A DNA stretch of 64,000 nucleotides, taken from Sphingomonas sp. PR090111-T3T-6A. GTDB lineage: Bacteria > Pseudomonadota > Alphaproteobacteria > Sphingomonadales > Sphingomonadaceae. The stretch spans positions 124,008 through 188,007 of the forward strand of contig NZ_AORL01000015.1 of the NCBI RefSeq assembly GCF_000383095.1, given 5' to 3'. Positions 18,004-26,462 of this stretch are shown here, piece after piece; position 1 is the first letter of the stretch; every line of letters starts with the position of its first letter. The notes below the pieces were generated by a model. The model did no database searches and was not told where the DNA came from. It was given only the letters and a program-made list of their open reading frames with translations. Made by a program: the position numbers and the translations under genes.

Positions 18004-18657
18004 CTACTTCTTTGATTCTCGTGCTCGAGCAGGTGCGAACGGATCCCTCGGAATATCGCCGGGGCGGGCCTTTTTGCCGGCTGAGGCCGCCGGCTCTTCC
18101 CGCCGATTGTCGACGCAATTCCTTAGCTCGGTGACCGCGGCGTCGCCTCCATCGAGGCTCAGCCGCTCGACGGGCACATCCCCGCGCGAGATGTGAAGAG
18201 ACTTGGATGCAGCGAAATAGGACGGGAATTTCGCCCCGAAGCTGGTGACGAACCCCTGTTTCCCTTCCGACGCTATGCCGACCGCAAAATGGGCGGGATA
18301 GCTGCTGTTGGAGAGGCGGAAATTCAACTTCAGCTGATCCTTGGGCTTGATCGACCAGTTGGCGTTAAGAACCGAAAGACGGTTCGTACCGTCGATATCG
18401 AGACCAAGGAGCAGCGTTGTTCCCCCGTTCCGCTCATATTCCCGGGTCAGGAAGCAGTCTTTTCCATCTTTGCTTGCCGTCACCGTCCAATCGCCGACAT
18501 CGCGTGACGCATAGTCGCGAGCGGCCGCATGGCCGCCCGCCGCGAGGCTGGCGGCGCAAACCAGGGTGAGGAACATCTGTCGCGCGCCTACCCGAAGCCG
18601 GGCCCGAGCGATGGGGTCAGCGCATTCGATCGATCGTCGCGGCGTCATCATGAGCAT
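18004..18657 (-). CDS. Exported protein of unknown function
   Basis: A 217-residue protein. I chose the ATG at 18657 because GAGGAGA sits just upstream at the right spacing. The N-terminal 30 residues are basic and precede a hydrophobic signal segment (M-F-L-T-L-V-C-A-A-S-L-A-A-G-G) ending in A-A-A; a start at the internal Met (18576) would give a more conventional signal peptide. The mature part has D-V-G-D-W-T-V-T-A-S-K-D-G and D-C-F-L-T-R-E, which recalls invasion-associated locus B-type beta proteins, but I do not recognise the family with certainty. The C-terminal 35 residues are charged and Pro/Arg-rich. Confidence 0.6.
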   Translation of the reverse strand: MLMMTPRRSIECADPIARARLRVGARQMFLTLVCAASLAAGGHAAARDYASRDVGDWTVTASKDGKDCFLTREYERNGGTTLLLGLDIDGTNRLSVLNANWSIKPKDQLKLNFRLSNSSYPAHFAVGIASEGKQGFVTSFGAKFPSYFAASKSLHISRGDVPVERLSLDGGDAAVTELRNCVDNRREEPAASAGKKARPGDIPRDPFAPARARESKK

Positions 18658-18833
18658 GTCTCTCCTCGACAACCTTAGCCAGCGGCATCGTTGTTGGCCA
18701 CGGTTTCAGGGTGGCCGGTTGCGGCCCGATCAGGCGGTCGAAGATGGCGACTTGAAACGTCGATTGGCTGGACCGCTGCAACCCGTATGCGGCTACGCTA
18801 GGATGGTTGAGCGCTTCAGGTTCCCGAGGTCTC

Positions 18834-19790
18834 ATGTCCCAAGTCGACTGGCTCAGCCATCTGCTGAAAATGATCACCGTCACAGGCCAGTTGGAGGTCC
18901 GCTGCGTTTACGGCGCGCCGTGGCGCGTGGCCTGGGCACGGTCCGCGGCGCACGAGATCCCCTATCATGTCGTGCTCAAGGGCCGGGCCATTATCGAGGA
19001 CCCGGAGACGAGGACGGCCAAGGAGCTGGTCGGTGGCGATATCGTGCTGTTGCCGCACGGGGCGTCGCATGTGCTGCACGATGGCAGCGGGCATAAGCCG
19101 GTGCCTACTCATGAGCGCGTGGCCTCAGCCGGATGGATGCTCAGCGAGAACGAGGCTCAGGGCGAGCATCTGGATCTGTTGTGCGGGCGTTTTTTCATCG
19201 GGCCGCCTCACGATCGGCTCATCCGCAATTACCTGCCCACCGATCTGGTGGTGCGCGCCGCGGACGGCCATGGTGGCGAGGGGGGCGGGTCCGCCTCGAA
19301 CCATCTGGCCAGTCTGGTGGGCCTGATGCGCAAGGAGTCCACCAGCGACAAGCTGGGCAGCTCCGCCATCCTCGATGCGCTTTCCTCGGCGCTGTTCGCG
19401 CTGGTTTTGCGTGCGGCGAGCGAATCCGAGCAGGCGCCGGAAGGCTTGTTGGCGCTGGCCGGCCATCCGCGGCTGGCCCCGGCCATCGGCGCCATGTTCG
19501 CTGATCCGGTGAGGCCCTGGAAGCTGCCCGATCTGGCGGACTTGTGCGGCATGTCCCGGGCAACCTTCATGCGGCACTTTCAGGACAGGCTGGGGCGCTC
19601 GGCCGCCGACCTGCTGACCGATATCCGGATGAGCCTCGCGTCCAACGCGTTGAAGAAGCCGGCGATGAGCACCGAAGCCGTGGCTGAAACGGTCGGGTAT
19701 CAATCCGTATCGGCCTTCCGGCGCGTGTTCACCGAACGGATGGGGATGACACCGGGGGAGTGGCGTCGAATGGCGCGAGAGGGGCAGTAG
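18834..19790 (+). CDS. AraC family transcriptional regulator with cupin N-domain
   Basis: A 318-residue regulator. The N-terminal cupin_6 domain has Y-H-V-V-L-K-G-R-A, G-G-D-I-V-L-L-P-H-G-A-S-H and the L-L-C-G-R-F motif typical of this subgroup. The C-terminal double HTH includes L-A-D-L-C-G-M-S-R-A-T-F-M-R-H-F and V-G-Y-Q-S-V-S-A-F-R-R-V-F. It lies directly upstream of a nitroreductase and an AhpD-like gene on the same strand and may activate them. I chose ATG 18834 over an ATG nine codons upstream that adds no conserved residues. Confidence 0.85.
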   Translation: MSQVDWLSHLLKMITVTGQLEVRCVYGAPWRVAWARSAAHEIPYHVVLKGRAIIEDPETRTAKELVGGDIVLLPHGASHVLHDGSGHKPVPTHERVASAGWMLSENEAQGEHLDLLCGRFFIGPPHDRLIRNYLPTDLVVRAADGHGGEGGGSASNHLASLVGLMRKESTSDKLGSSAILDALSSALFALVLRAASESEQAPEGLLALAGHPRLAPAIGAMFADPVRPWKLPDLADLCGMSRATFMRHFQDRLGRSAADLLTDIRMSLASNALKKPAMSTEAVAETVGYQSVSAFRRVFTERMGMTPGEWRRMAREGQ

Positions 19791-19908
19791 CTTCCGGCGT
19801 CACTTGCCAATTGATCCTTTCAAGCACTTATTTGAGTATATATCGTCTCGAAGTAATCATTGGTCAGGCTTAGCAAGAGCCCGTCAGCCACCTGATGGGA
19901 GACATGCC

Positions 19909-20526
19909 ATGACCAATCCCGTGATCGAAACCATCCTGAGCCGCAGTGCCGCCAAATATTACGACCCTGCCGCCATCCTGAGCGACGACCAGATCCGCGA
20001 GCTGGTGCGGATCGGCACCAGCGCGCCGACATCCTTCCACTTGCAGAATTGGCGCTTCATCGCCGTGCGCACGCCGGAAGCCAAGGCGCGGCTGCGTCCG
20101 ATCGCCTGGGATCAGCCCGCGATCACGGAAGCCGCCGTGACTTTCGTCGTCATCGGCCAACTGGCCGACTCCAGCACGATACCGCAGCGCCTCGCGCCGG
20201 TGGTGGAAGCGGGCATCATGCCGGCGCACCTGGTGCCGGAATGGGAACTCCCCGCGCGTGGCCTGTATTTCGGGCAGCCGCAGCGCCAGCGCGACGAGGC
20301 GGTGCGCTCCGCCACCTTCGGCACGGCCGCGATCATCTATGCGGCTCGCTCGCTGGGTCTGGGTTCCACGCCGATGATCGGCTTCGACGCCGAGGCGGTG
20401 CACCGCGAGTTCGGGCTGGCCGAGGACGAAGTGCCGGTCATGCTGCTGAGCGTAGGGCCCGAGCGCCCGGGGAACTGGCCGCAAAAGCCGCGCCTGCCCG
20501 TCATCGACGTGCTGCATTTCGCCTGA
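19909..20526 (+). CDS. Nitroreductase family FMN oxidoreductase
   Basis: A 205-residue nitroreductase-fold protein. The N-terminal R-S-A-A-K-Y-Y-D-P and the A-P-T-S-F-H-L-Q-N-W-R-F FMN-binding motif are diagnostic, and A-A-I-I-Y-A-A-R-S-L-G-L-G lies in the second half. It reduces quinones, nitro compounds or similar acceptors with NAD(P)H; the physiological substrate is unknown. I chose the ATG at 19909, preceded by GGGAGA. It is followed 34 bases later by an AhpD-like gene and preceded by an AraC regulator. Confidence 0.87.
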   Translation: MTNPVIETILSRSAAKYYDPAAILSDDQIRELVRIGTSAPTSFHLQNWRFIAVRTPEAKARLRPIAWDQPAITEAAVTFVVIGQLADSSTIPQRLAPVVEAGIMPAHLVPEWELPARGLYFGQPQRQRDEAVRSATFGTAAIIYAARSLGLGSTPMIGFDAEAVHREFGLAEDEVPVMLLSVGPERPGNWPQKPRLPVIDVLHFA

Positions 20527-20560
20527 TCTACACTGAACTCAATAGCTTACGGAGAATATC

Positions 20561-21106
20561 ATGACGAGAACCACTGCCCTGAAGCCGGAACAGGTGCCGG
20601 CCGAATCCAAGCCGACCCTCGATGCGTTCACGAAGAACATCGGGTTCACGCCCAATATGATGGCGAGCTTCGCGCAGAGCCCGATCGCATTCAACGCATG
20701 GGCCGCCCTGCTCGGCTCCCTGAGCAAGGCCCTCGACGTGAAAACGCGCGACAGCATTGGCCTCGCCGTGTCCGAAGTGAATGGCTGTAATTACTGCCTG
20801 ACGGTGCACAGCTTCACGGCCGAGCATATGGCCAAGCTGCCGGCCGACGAGATCATTCTCGCTCGCAAGGGCCATGCAACCGATCCGAAGCGGGACGCCG
20901 CCGTCCAGTTCGCGCGCAAGGTCATCGAGACCCGCGGCCAGGTCTTCGACGCCGACCTGAAAGCCGTCCGCGATGCCGGCTACACGGATGCGAACATCAT
21001 GGAGATCGTCGCACTGGTGGCGATGTATTCTCTGACCAACTTCTTCAATAACGTGTTCGATCCCGAGAAGGACTTTCCCGCTGTCGCGCCGGCTGGCTCG
21101 ATCTGA
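20561..21106 (+). CDS. Carboxymuconolactone decarboxylase / AhpD-like peroxidase-related protein
   Basis: A 181-residue all-helical CMD-family protein. The redox motif N-G-C-N-Y-C-L-T-V-H-S-F near residue 72 gives the CXXC and downstream His typical of AhpD-like alkylhydroperoxidases. The ATG follows GGAG at a good distance. Because it has the full CXXC-H motif, a thiol peroxidase or reducing-partner role is more likely than lactone decarboxylation. It shares a likely transcript with the nitroreductase and ends before a strong hairpin. Confidence 0.88.
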   Translation: MTRTTALKPEQVPAESKPTLDAFTKNIGFTPNMMASFAQSPIAFNAWAALLGSLSKALDVKTRDSIGLAVSEVNGCNYCLTVHSFTAEHMAKLPADEIILARKGHATDPKRDAAVQFARKVIETRGQVFDADLKAVRDAGYTDANIMEIVALVAMYSLTNFFNNVFDPEKDFPAVAPAGSI

Positions 21107-21174
21107 GTTCTGCCGGGTCGCATGGATCATCTCCGGGGGCGCTTGGAGATCCCATGTGAAGCGAGCGTAACCCG

Positions 21175-21222
21175 AAGCCCAGATGCGCCCAAGGTAGGTT
21201 CTTGGGATGCGTCTGGGCTTTT
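21175..21222 (+). terminator. Rho-independent terminator
   Basis: An AAGCCCAGATGCGCCCAAG arm (21175-21193) pairs with CTTGGGATGCGTCTGGGCTT (21201-21220) with one bulge and a GT pair, followed by a T-run. It lies about 70 bases after the AhpD-like gene, at the right place to end that transcript and insulate the GH47 gene. Confidence 0.8.
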
Positions 21223-21322
21223 CATATGGGCCGGGAGGTGAGACCGGTCCCCCAATTCCAGTCAGGTTGCGATATCCTTCTGTCCTTCGCTAGGATGGCC
21301 CCTCCTGTGCAGGAGTACCGCG

Positions 21323-22834
21323 ATGCGGATAGGTCGGCGGGGAATGATGATGGGCGCGGTGGCGTTGTGGGGCGAGGCCGGATCCGCCGCCACAACCGGA
21401 TCAACCGGAACGGTTGATTGGTCGGCCCTGGGTCAGGACGTGAAGGCGCAGATGGCCTGGGCGTGGGATCAGTATAAGGCCCATGCCTGGGGCAAGGATG
21501 AACTCAAGCCGGTCAGCGGTACTTATTCCAGTTTTCCGCTCAGCAATGGCCGCCATCTTGGGCTTAGCCTCGTCGAGGCGCTCGACACGCTCTGGGTGAT
21601 GGGGCTCGATAGCCGCTTCGAGGAAGGCGTCGACTGGGTGAAGGCTAACCTCGACTTCGATGTCGATGGCGATGTTTCCGTGTTCGAAACCTCGATCCGG
21701 CTCGTCGGCGGGCTGCTCTCAGCGCACCATGCTTGCGATGATCCGGGGCTGCTCGCCAAGGCCAAAGATCTTGCTGATCGCCTCCTTCCGGCCTTCCATA
21801 CGCCGACGGGGATGCCCTGGGGTTTCATCAACCTGAAGACAGGCGCAGTGCGCGAGAGCACCAATAGTCCCGCCGGCATCGCCACCTATTGGCCAGAATG
21901 GGGAACGCTTAGCCGCCTTACGGGCGATGCCCGCTATGGCGAGGCTGCCCGCAAGGCAACGGTGGCGGTGTTCGAACGCCGTTCGAAGCTCGATCTCGTG
22001 GCAACAAGTATTGATGTGCTGAGCGGCGAGTGGAAATCGCGTACCGCCACGATCGACCCCTATGGCGATAGCTTCTTTGAATATCTGTGGGACGGTTGGC
22101 AACTGTTCGGTGACGCCGAGTGGAAGCGCATGTACGATATTTGTACCGCTGCGATCTTGAAGCGCCAGCGGGTGTGGAAGGCCGGCGAGCTGTGGTTCGC
22201 AGATGTCGATTTCGAGACGGGGCAGATCGTTACCACCGAGCAGAACGAACTCGCTTCCTTCTATGGCGGCTTGCTGGGGCAGGGGGGCGCCATGAGGGAC
22301 GGTGCAGCCTACACCGAGAGTTGGTCGAAAGTGCAGGACCGTTACGGAGTGCTGCCCGAAGGTTATGACTATGCCTCTGCCAGGCCGACTGAGACGACCA
22401 ATGCGCTGCGTCCCGAACTTGCTGATTCCGCCTTCACCCTCTGGCTCCTCGATCGGAATCCTCGCTGGCGCGAGATCGGCCGCACCCATTTTCTTAACAT
22501 GAAGCGTTGGAACAAGACGATCTACGGCTATACCGACCTTGCTGACGTGACGTCCAATCCAAAACGACAGGCGGACCATTGTCCGGGCTATTGGTGGTCG
22601 GAGCAGATGAAATATTATTATCTGCTGTGGAACAAGACGATCTACGGCTATACCGACCTTGCTGACGTGACGTCCAATCCAAAACGACAGGCGGACCATT
22701 GTCCGGGCTATTGGTGGTCGGAGCAGATGAAATATTATTATCTGCTGTTCTCGGATACGCCGAGATTTGACTACAAGCGCAACTATCTCTCGACGGAAGG
22801 CAATGTGCTTCTGGGTTTCAAGCGTGGAGATTGA
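21323..22834 (+). CDS. GH47 class I alpha-mannosidase with internal 40-residue duplication
   Basis: A 503-residue member of glycoside hydrolase family 47, inverting Ca2+-dependent alpha-1,2-mannosidases. Visible landmarks are S-L-V-E-A-L-D-T-L-W near residue 80, F-E-T-S-I-R-L-V-G-G-L near 125, F-E-Y-L-W-D-G near 250 and the C-terminal L-S-T-E-G-N-V, whose Thr normally coordinates calcium in the active site. The start at 21323 follows AGGAG, and the N-terminus looks like a short Tat/Sec leader (R-R-G-M-M-M-G-A-V-A-L). A 40-residue block (N-K-T-I-Y-G-Y-T-D-L to M-K-Y-Y-Y-L-L-W) occurs twice in exact tandem in the last third. The extra copy lies in the barrel region close to the active site and may disturb folding. 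Without it the protein would be about 463 residues, normal for bacterial GH47. Confidence 0.88.
   Translation: MRIGRRGMMMGAVALWGEAGSAATTGSTGTVDWSALGQDVKAQMAWAWDQYKAHAWGKDELKPVSGTYSSFPLSNGRHLGLSLVEALDTLWVMGLDSRFEEGVDWVKANLDFDVDGDVSVFETSIRLVGGLLSAHHACDDPGLLAKAKDLADRLLPAFHTPTGMPWGFINLKTGAVRESTNSPAGIATYWPEWGTLSRLTGDARYGEAARKATVAVFERRSKLDLVATSIDVLSGEWKSRTATIDPYGDSFFEYLWDGWQLFGDAEWKRMYDICTAAILKRQRVWKAGELWFADVDFETGQIVTTEQNELASFYGGLLGQGGAMRDGAAYTESWSKVQDRYGVLPEGYDYASARPTETTNALRPELADSAFTLWLLDRNPRWREIGRTHFLNMKRWNKTIYGYTDLADVTSNPKRQADHCPGYWWSEQMKYYYLLWNKTIYGYTDLADVTSNPKRQADHCPGYWWSEQMKYYYLLFSDTPRFDYKRNYLSTEGNVLLGFKRGD
22508..22748 (+). repeat. Perfect tandem duplication, 120-bp period, inside the GH47 gene
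   Basis: Bases 22508-22628 and 22628-22748 are identical at a 120-base offset with no mismatch. The period is a multiple of three, so the frame is kept. Perfect identity points to a recent slippage event, or to an assembly artefact. Confidence 0.97.
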
Positions 22835-22926
22835 CGCTCCCCGCCATCGACCTGCGTCTGGCATCTCCCGGAATATGGTTTAACGATAGCGAACACCGTT
22901 TTCGACGCCCAGCAAGGAGATATCCC

Positions 22927-24651
22927 ATGCCCACCGTCGCGGACCAGATGGTCGAAACCCTCAAGTCCGCGGGTGTCCGTCGGGTCTGGGGCATCGTCGG
23001 GGATAGCCTCAACGGCTTTACCGACGCGATCCGGCGCAAGGGTGGGATCGACTGGCTGCATGTGCGTCATGAAGAGGTTGCGGCCTTCGCCGCCGCCGGT
23101 GAGGCCGCGGCAACCGGGGCATTGGCCGTGTGTGCGGGCAGTTGCGGTCCCGGGAACCTGCATCTCATCAACGGCCTGTTCGATGCGCATCGTTCGCGCG
23201 TACCCGTGGTGGCGATCGCCGCGCACATCCCTTCCGCTGAAATCGGCTCGGGTTATTTCCAGGAAACCCATCCCGAAGAACTCTTCCGCGAATGTTCGAG
23301 CTATTGCGAGCTCGTCTCCACCCCCGCTCAGATGCCTCGCGCGCTGGAGATCGCGATCCGCCGCGCGGTGGTCGAGCGTTGCGTGTCGGTGATCGTCATT
23401 CCCGGTGACGTCGCGCTCCGCGAGATTGCCGCCTTCACTCCGGCGCAATCCCTGGCATTGCTGCCGCCGCGGCCAGTGATGGTCCCGCCGGCAGACGCCA
23501 TCGACAGGCTCGCGGAGATGCTCAACGCATCGAAGCGCGTGACGCTGCTATGTGGAGGCGGGGTTGCCGGCGCGCATGCCGAGGTGGTCTCGCTGGCGCG
23601 CGCGCTCAAGTCCCCGATCGTCCATGCGTTGCGCGGCAAGGAGCATATCGAGTGGGACAATCCGTTTGACGTCGGCATGACCGGCCTGATCGGATTTTCG
23701 TCTGGCTATTACGCGATGGGAGCCTGCGATGCGCTGCTGATGCTCGGCACCGATTTCCCCTATCGTCAGTTTTATCCGCAGGGCGTGCGGGTCGCGCAGA
23801 TCGACATCCGGCCCGAGGCGATCGGCCGCCGCACCTCGATCGAGCAAGGGCTTATCGGGGACGTCAAGGAAACGATCGGGGCGCTGCTACCGAAGTTGAA
23901 ACCGAAGGCCGACGACACCCATCTCAGCCTCTCCCTGAAGCACTATGCAGAGGCGCGCGAGGCGCTCGACAAGCTCGCGACCGGAAGAGCCGGGGGGCGG
24001 CTGCATCCTCAGCATCTGGTTCGCGTGCTGAGCGAGCAGGCGCACGAGGATGCTGCCTTCACCGCCGATGTCGGCCTGCCGACGGTCTGGAGCGCGCGCT
24101 ATCTCGCAATGAACGGGAAGCGGTCGTTGACCGGCTCCTTCTGGCATGGCTCGATGGCGAACGCCATGCCGCAGGCAATGGGTATCCAGGCGGCCTGTCC
24201 CGGCCGGCAGGTCATATCGCTGTCGGGCGATGGCGGTTTCACGATGTTGATGGGCGACATGCTGTCCCTGAAGCAGCTCGACCTGCCGGTGAAGGTCGTC
24301 GTGTTCAACAACGGCGCGCTAGGCTTCATCGAACTGGAGCAGAAATCGTCGGGTTTCGTCGATTTCGGCACCGGATTCGACAATCCGAACTTCGCGCTGA
24401 TGGCCGAAGCCGCTGGGATCAAGGGCATTCGTATCGAGGATCCGGCCGATCTGGAGGCGGGCATCTCTGAGGCATTGGCGCATCCGGGGCCGGTTGTGAT
24501 CGATGCGGTTGTCGAACGCATGGAACTGGCGATGCCGCCCAAGGTGACCGCCGAGATGGCCAAGGGGTTCACCCTCTACATGCTGAGGGCCGTTCTCAAT
24601 GGCCGTGGCGACGAAGTTGTCGAACTCGCGAAAGCGAATCTGTTGCGGTGA
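22927..24651 (+). CDS. poxB: Ubiquinone-dependent pyruvate dehydrogenase (PoxB-type TPP enzyme)
   Basis: A 574-residue thiamine-diphosphate enzyme, the same length class as E. coli PoxB (572). Its N-domain has W-G-I-V-G-D-S-L-N-G-F and R-H-E-E-V-A-A-F-A-A with the catalytic Glu. The middle FAD-linked domain carries L-L-C-G-G-G-V-A-G-A. The C-domain has the TPP motif S-L-S-G-D-G-G-F-T-M and V-V-F-N-N-G-A-L-G-F-I. It would oxidise pyruvate to acetate and CO2, passing electrons to quinone at the membrane. The ATG follows AAGGAG. Acetolactate synthase is less likely because of the N-domain and C-terminal pattern. Confidence 0.88.
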   Translation: MPTVADQMVETLKSAGVRRVWGIVGDSLNGFTDAIRRKGGIDWLHVRHEEVAAFAAAGEAAATGALAVCAGSCGPGNLHLINGLFDAHRSRVPVVAIAAHIPSAEIGSGYFQETHPEELFRECSSYCELVSTPAQMPRALEIAIRRAVVERCVSVIVIPGDVALREIAAFTPAQSLALLPPRPVMVPPADAIDRLAEMLNASKRVTLLCGGGVAGAHAEVVSLARALKSPIVHALRGKEHIEWDNPFDVGMTGLIGFSSGYYAMGACDALLMLGTDFPYRQFYPQGVRVAQIDIRPEAIGRRTSIEQGLIGDVKETIGALLPKLKPKADDTHLSLSLKHYAEAREALDKLATGRAGGRLHPQHLVRVLSEQAHEDAAFTADVGLPTVWSARYLAMNGKRSLTGSFWHGSMANAMPQAMGIQAACPGRQVISLSGDGGFTMLMGDMLSLKQLDLPVKVVVFNNGALGFIELEQKSSGFVDFGTGFDNPNFALMAEAAGIKGIRIEDPADLEAGISEALAHPGPVVIDAVVERMELAMPPKVTAEMAKGFTLYMLRAVLNGRGDEVVELAKANLLR

Positions 24652-24699
24652 TCGAGGAGGGGGAGTGCTGCTGCTCCCGCAAGCTGGCTGTCACCGTGA

Positions 24700-25320
24700 C
24701 TAGGCGACGGCGGCGCGCTCTTGCTCGATAAATGGCGCGACGACGGACGTTGCCCGAGAAACGTAGAGTGCCTTTTCGCCCACCGGCGCGACGATGTGCA
24801 TCGCCTCTTCAGCGTCCCGCATGGAAGCGCCGCGCGCGATCATCCATGTCGCGAGATATTGCGAGGCCAGGCATCCGCCGGCAGTCGCTACATTGCCATG
24901 CGCGATGAACGGCGCGTCGATCACGTTGACCCCGGCCTCAATCACCCAGGGTTTCGTCGTGAGATCGGTGCAGGCGGGCAGGTCGCCCACGAGGCCGAGC
25001 TTTGCGAGAAGGAGCGTGCCCGAGCATTGCGCGCCGATAAGCTGGCGTGACGGGTCCAGCACGATCCGCGACAGCAGGTCATCATCCGCGGCGATCTCAC
25101 GGGTCCTGATTCCGCTGCCGATCAGCACGGCGTCGGCTTCCCCAGTAAATTCAAGGGGCTTCTGGCGCTGAACGGTCACGCCGTTCATGGACGTAACATG
25201 CTCGGTGGGGGAGGTGATATGGGCGGCCCAGCCCCGGCGCTTCATGCGGTTGAGGATGGCCGCCGCGACGAACGAGTCCAGCTCGTTGAACCCGTCGAAG
25301 GTTAGAATCGCAATTTGCAC
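24700..25320 (-). CDS. DJ-1/PfpI family protein (glutamine amidotransferase-like)
   Basis: A 206-residue protein of the DJ-1/PfpI fold. It begins V-Q-I-A-I-L-T-F-D-G-F-N-E-L-D and contains the nucleophile elbow G-A-Q-C-S-G-T-L-L-L near residue 100 with Cys, after an acidic residue in the usual place. I chose the GTG at 25320 because AGGAGG lies five bases upstream; a longer frame exists but has no ribosome site. Members include isonitrile hydratases, chaperones and glyoxalases; the exact role is unclear. It is followed upstream by an IclR regulator on the same strand. Confidence 0.82.
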   Translation of the reverse strand: MQIAILTFDGFNELDSFVAAAILNRMKRRGWAAHITSPTEHVTSMNGVTVQRQKPLEFTGEADAVLIGSGIRTREIAADDDLLSRIVLDPSRQLIGAQCSGTLLLAKLGLVGDLPACTDLTTKPWVIEAGVNVIDAPFIAHGNVATAGGCLASQYLATWMIARGASMRDAEEAMHIVAPVGEKALYVSRATSVVAPFIEQERAAVA

Positions 25321-25425
25321 GAACGCCTCCTGGGACGACGGTTTGAACTTCCTACATGCCGCGAAACGGAGCGGAGCGCACGACTCCACGCACTTGCGAG
25401 CCGGCCGTCGCGCGGTGATCCCGCA

Positions 25426-26232
25426 TCAGACCCCCATGACACCTTCGAGTTGGCGGACCATCTCGATCATCTTCGGACGGACGGCCTCGAGCAGGAATGT
25501 CGCGTCTGTCACTACGCTGGGAGCGCCGCAGTTGATGGCCATCGGATCGAGCCCGCCTCCCGGGCGGAATCCGATGGCGATCGAGTTCACATTCTCCTGC
25601 CAGTCTCCGAAGGACGTGCAGCAGCCCGTCGTGGCATGTTCCTCCACGGCTTTTTCCAGGCTGGCGCGCAGCTTGGGCCAGGCGAGCGGATCGCGATCGC
25701 GTAGCCGGTCGAACAGGGCGAGGCGCTCGGGTTCGGTCAGCACCGCGATATACGCGCGGCCCATCGCTGTTCGCGTCATGGAGATGCGCGTTCCGATGTC
25801 GATATTGACCATGATCGTGGATGGCCCGCGCACGCATTCCACATAGCGCATGCTGAGCGTGTCCCGAACGCCGAGACCCACCGTCGCGCCGGAGAACTCG
25901 GCCAGCTCCGACAGGCCTGGTCGTGCGATCTCCCGGACGGTCAAGCCGCCAAGCGCGGTCGAACCCAACGCGATGAGTTGTGTGCCCAGACGATACAGGC
26001 CCGTCTCCTCCACGAGGTGGAGATAACCGAGCTTGGTCAGCGTGTAGGTAAGGCGAGAAACCGTGGAGCGCGGCAGATTGCATCGCTCGGCGATCTCCTG
26101 ATTGGCGAGGAAGGTTTCTCCCCGTCGGAAAGCGGAGAGCACCTCCAGCCCACGCGCCAGCGCGGTCACGAAATGCCGATCGTCCTTGGTCTCACCTTCG
26201 ATCTCGGTCGGTTCGGAAAGGGGCTTGGTCAT
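25426..26232 (-). CDS. IclR family transcriptional regulator
   Basis: A 268-residue IclR regulator. The winged helix is at residues 20-85 (L-S-A-F-R-R-G-E-T-F, then N-L-P-R-S-T-V-S-R-L-T-Y-T-L). The ligand-binding IclR domain follows with G-L-S-E-L-A, R-I-S-M-T-R-T-A-M-G-R-A and C-T-S-F-G-D-W. It is divergent from the beta-oxidation operon at 26463, across 230 bases containing several related half-sites, and almost certainly controls it. This subgroup often responds to aromatic acids or acyl compounds. Confidence 0.9.
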   Translation of the reverse strand: MTKPLSEPTEIEGETKDDRHFVTALARGLEVLSAFRRGETFLANQEIAERCNLPRSTVSRLTYTLTKLGYLHLVEETGLYRLGTQLIALGSTALGGLTVREIARPGLSELAEFSGATVGLGVRDTLSMRYVECVRGPSTIMVNIDIGTRISMTRTAMGRAYIAVLTEPERLALFDRLRDRDPLAWPKLRASLEKAVEEHATTGCCTSFGDWQENVNSIAIGFRPGGGLDPMAINCGAPSVVTDATFLLEAVRPKMIEMVRQLEGVMGV

Positions 26233-26316
26233 CGGGGCGGCTGGCTCGACGGTTGAGGCTGCTTGAATCAGCGGTTTTGCGCCTCTTAGCAGGCATTCGG
26301 AATGGCGTCACCCGAT

Positions 26317-26445
26317 GTCTGCATAGCGGAACGCCTGTCTGCAAAATCGCTCATCCCATCGAATCGAAAGCGGATCGGGCCCTTGACTCCCTTTCTCCGT
26401 CACCCATGTATTGCGTAGTGCAGACATAAATTCTGCATTGCAGAA
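26317..26445. promoter_or_regulatory. Probable IclR operator array
   Basis: Five copies of the half-site (G/T)TCTGCA lie between the divergent regulator and the operon. Two are in the same direction 20 bases apart (26317 and 26337), one is inverted at 26419-26425, and a near-perfect palindrome TTCTGCATTGCAGAA is at 26431-26445. The palindrome is 18 bases before the FadB-like start, where a bound repressor would block expression. IclR proteins bind such palindromes; assignment to this regulator is by position. Confidence 0.65.
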
Positions 26446-26462
26446 CTGAGAGGTTGAGGATC

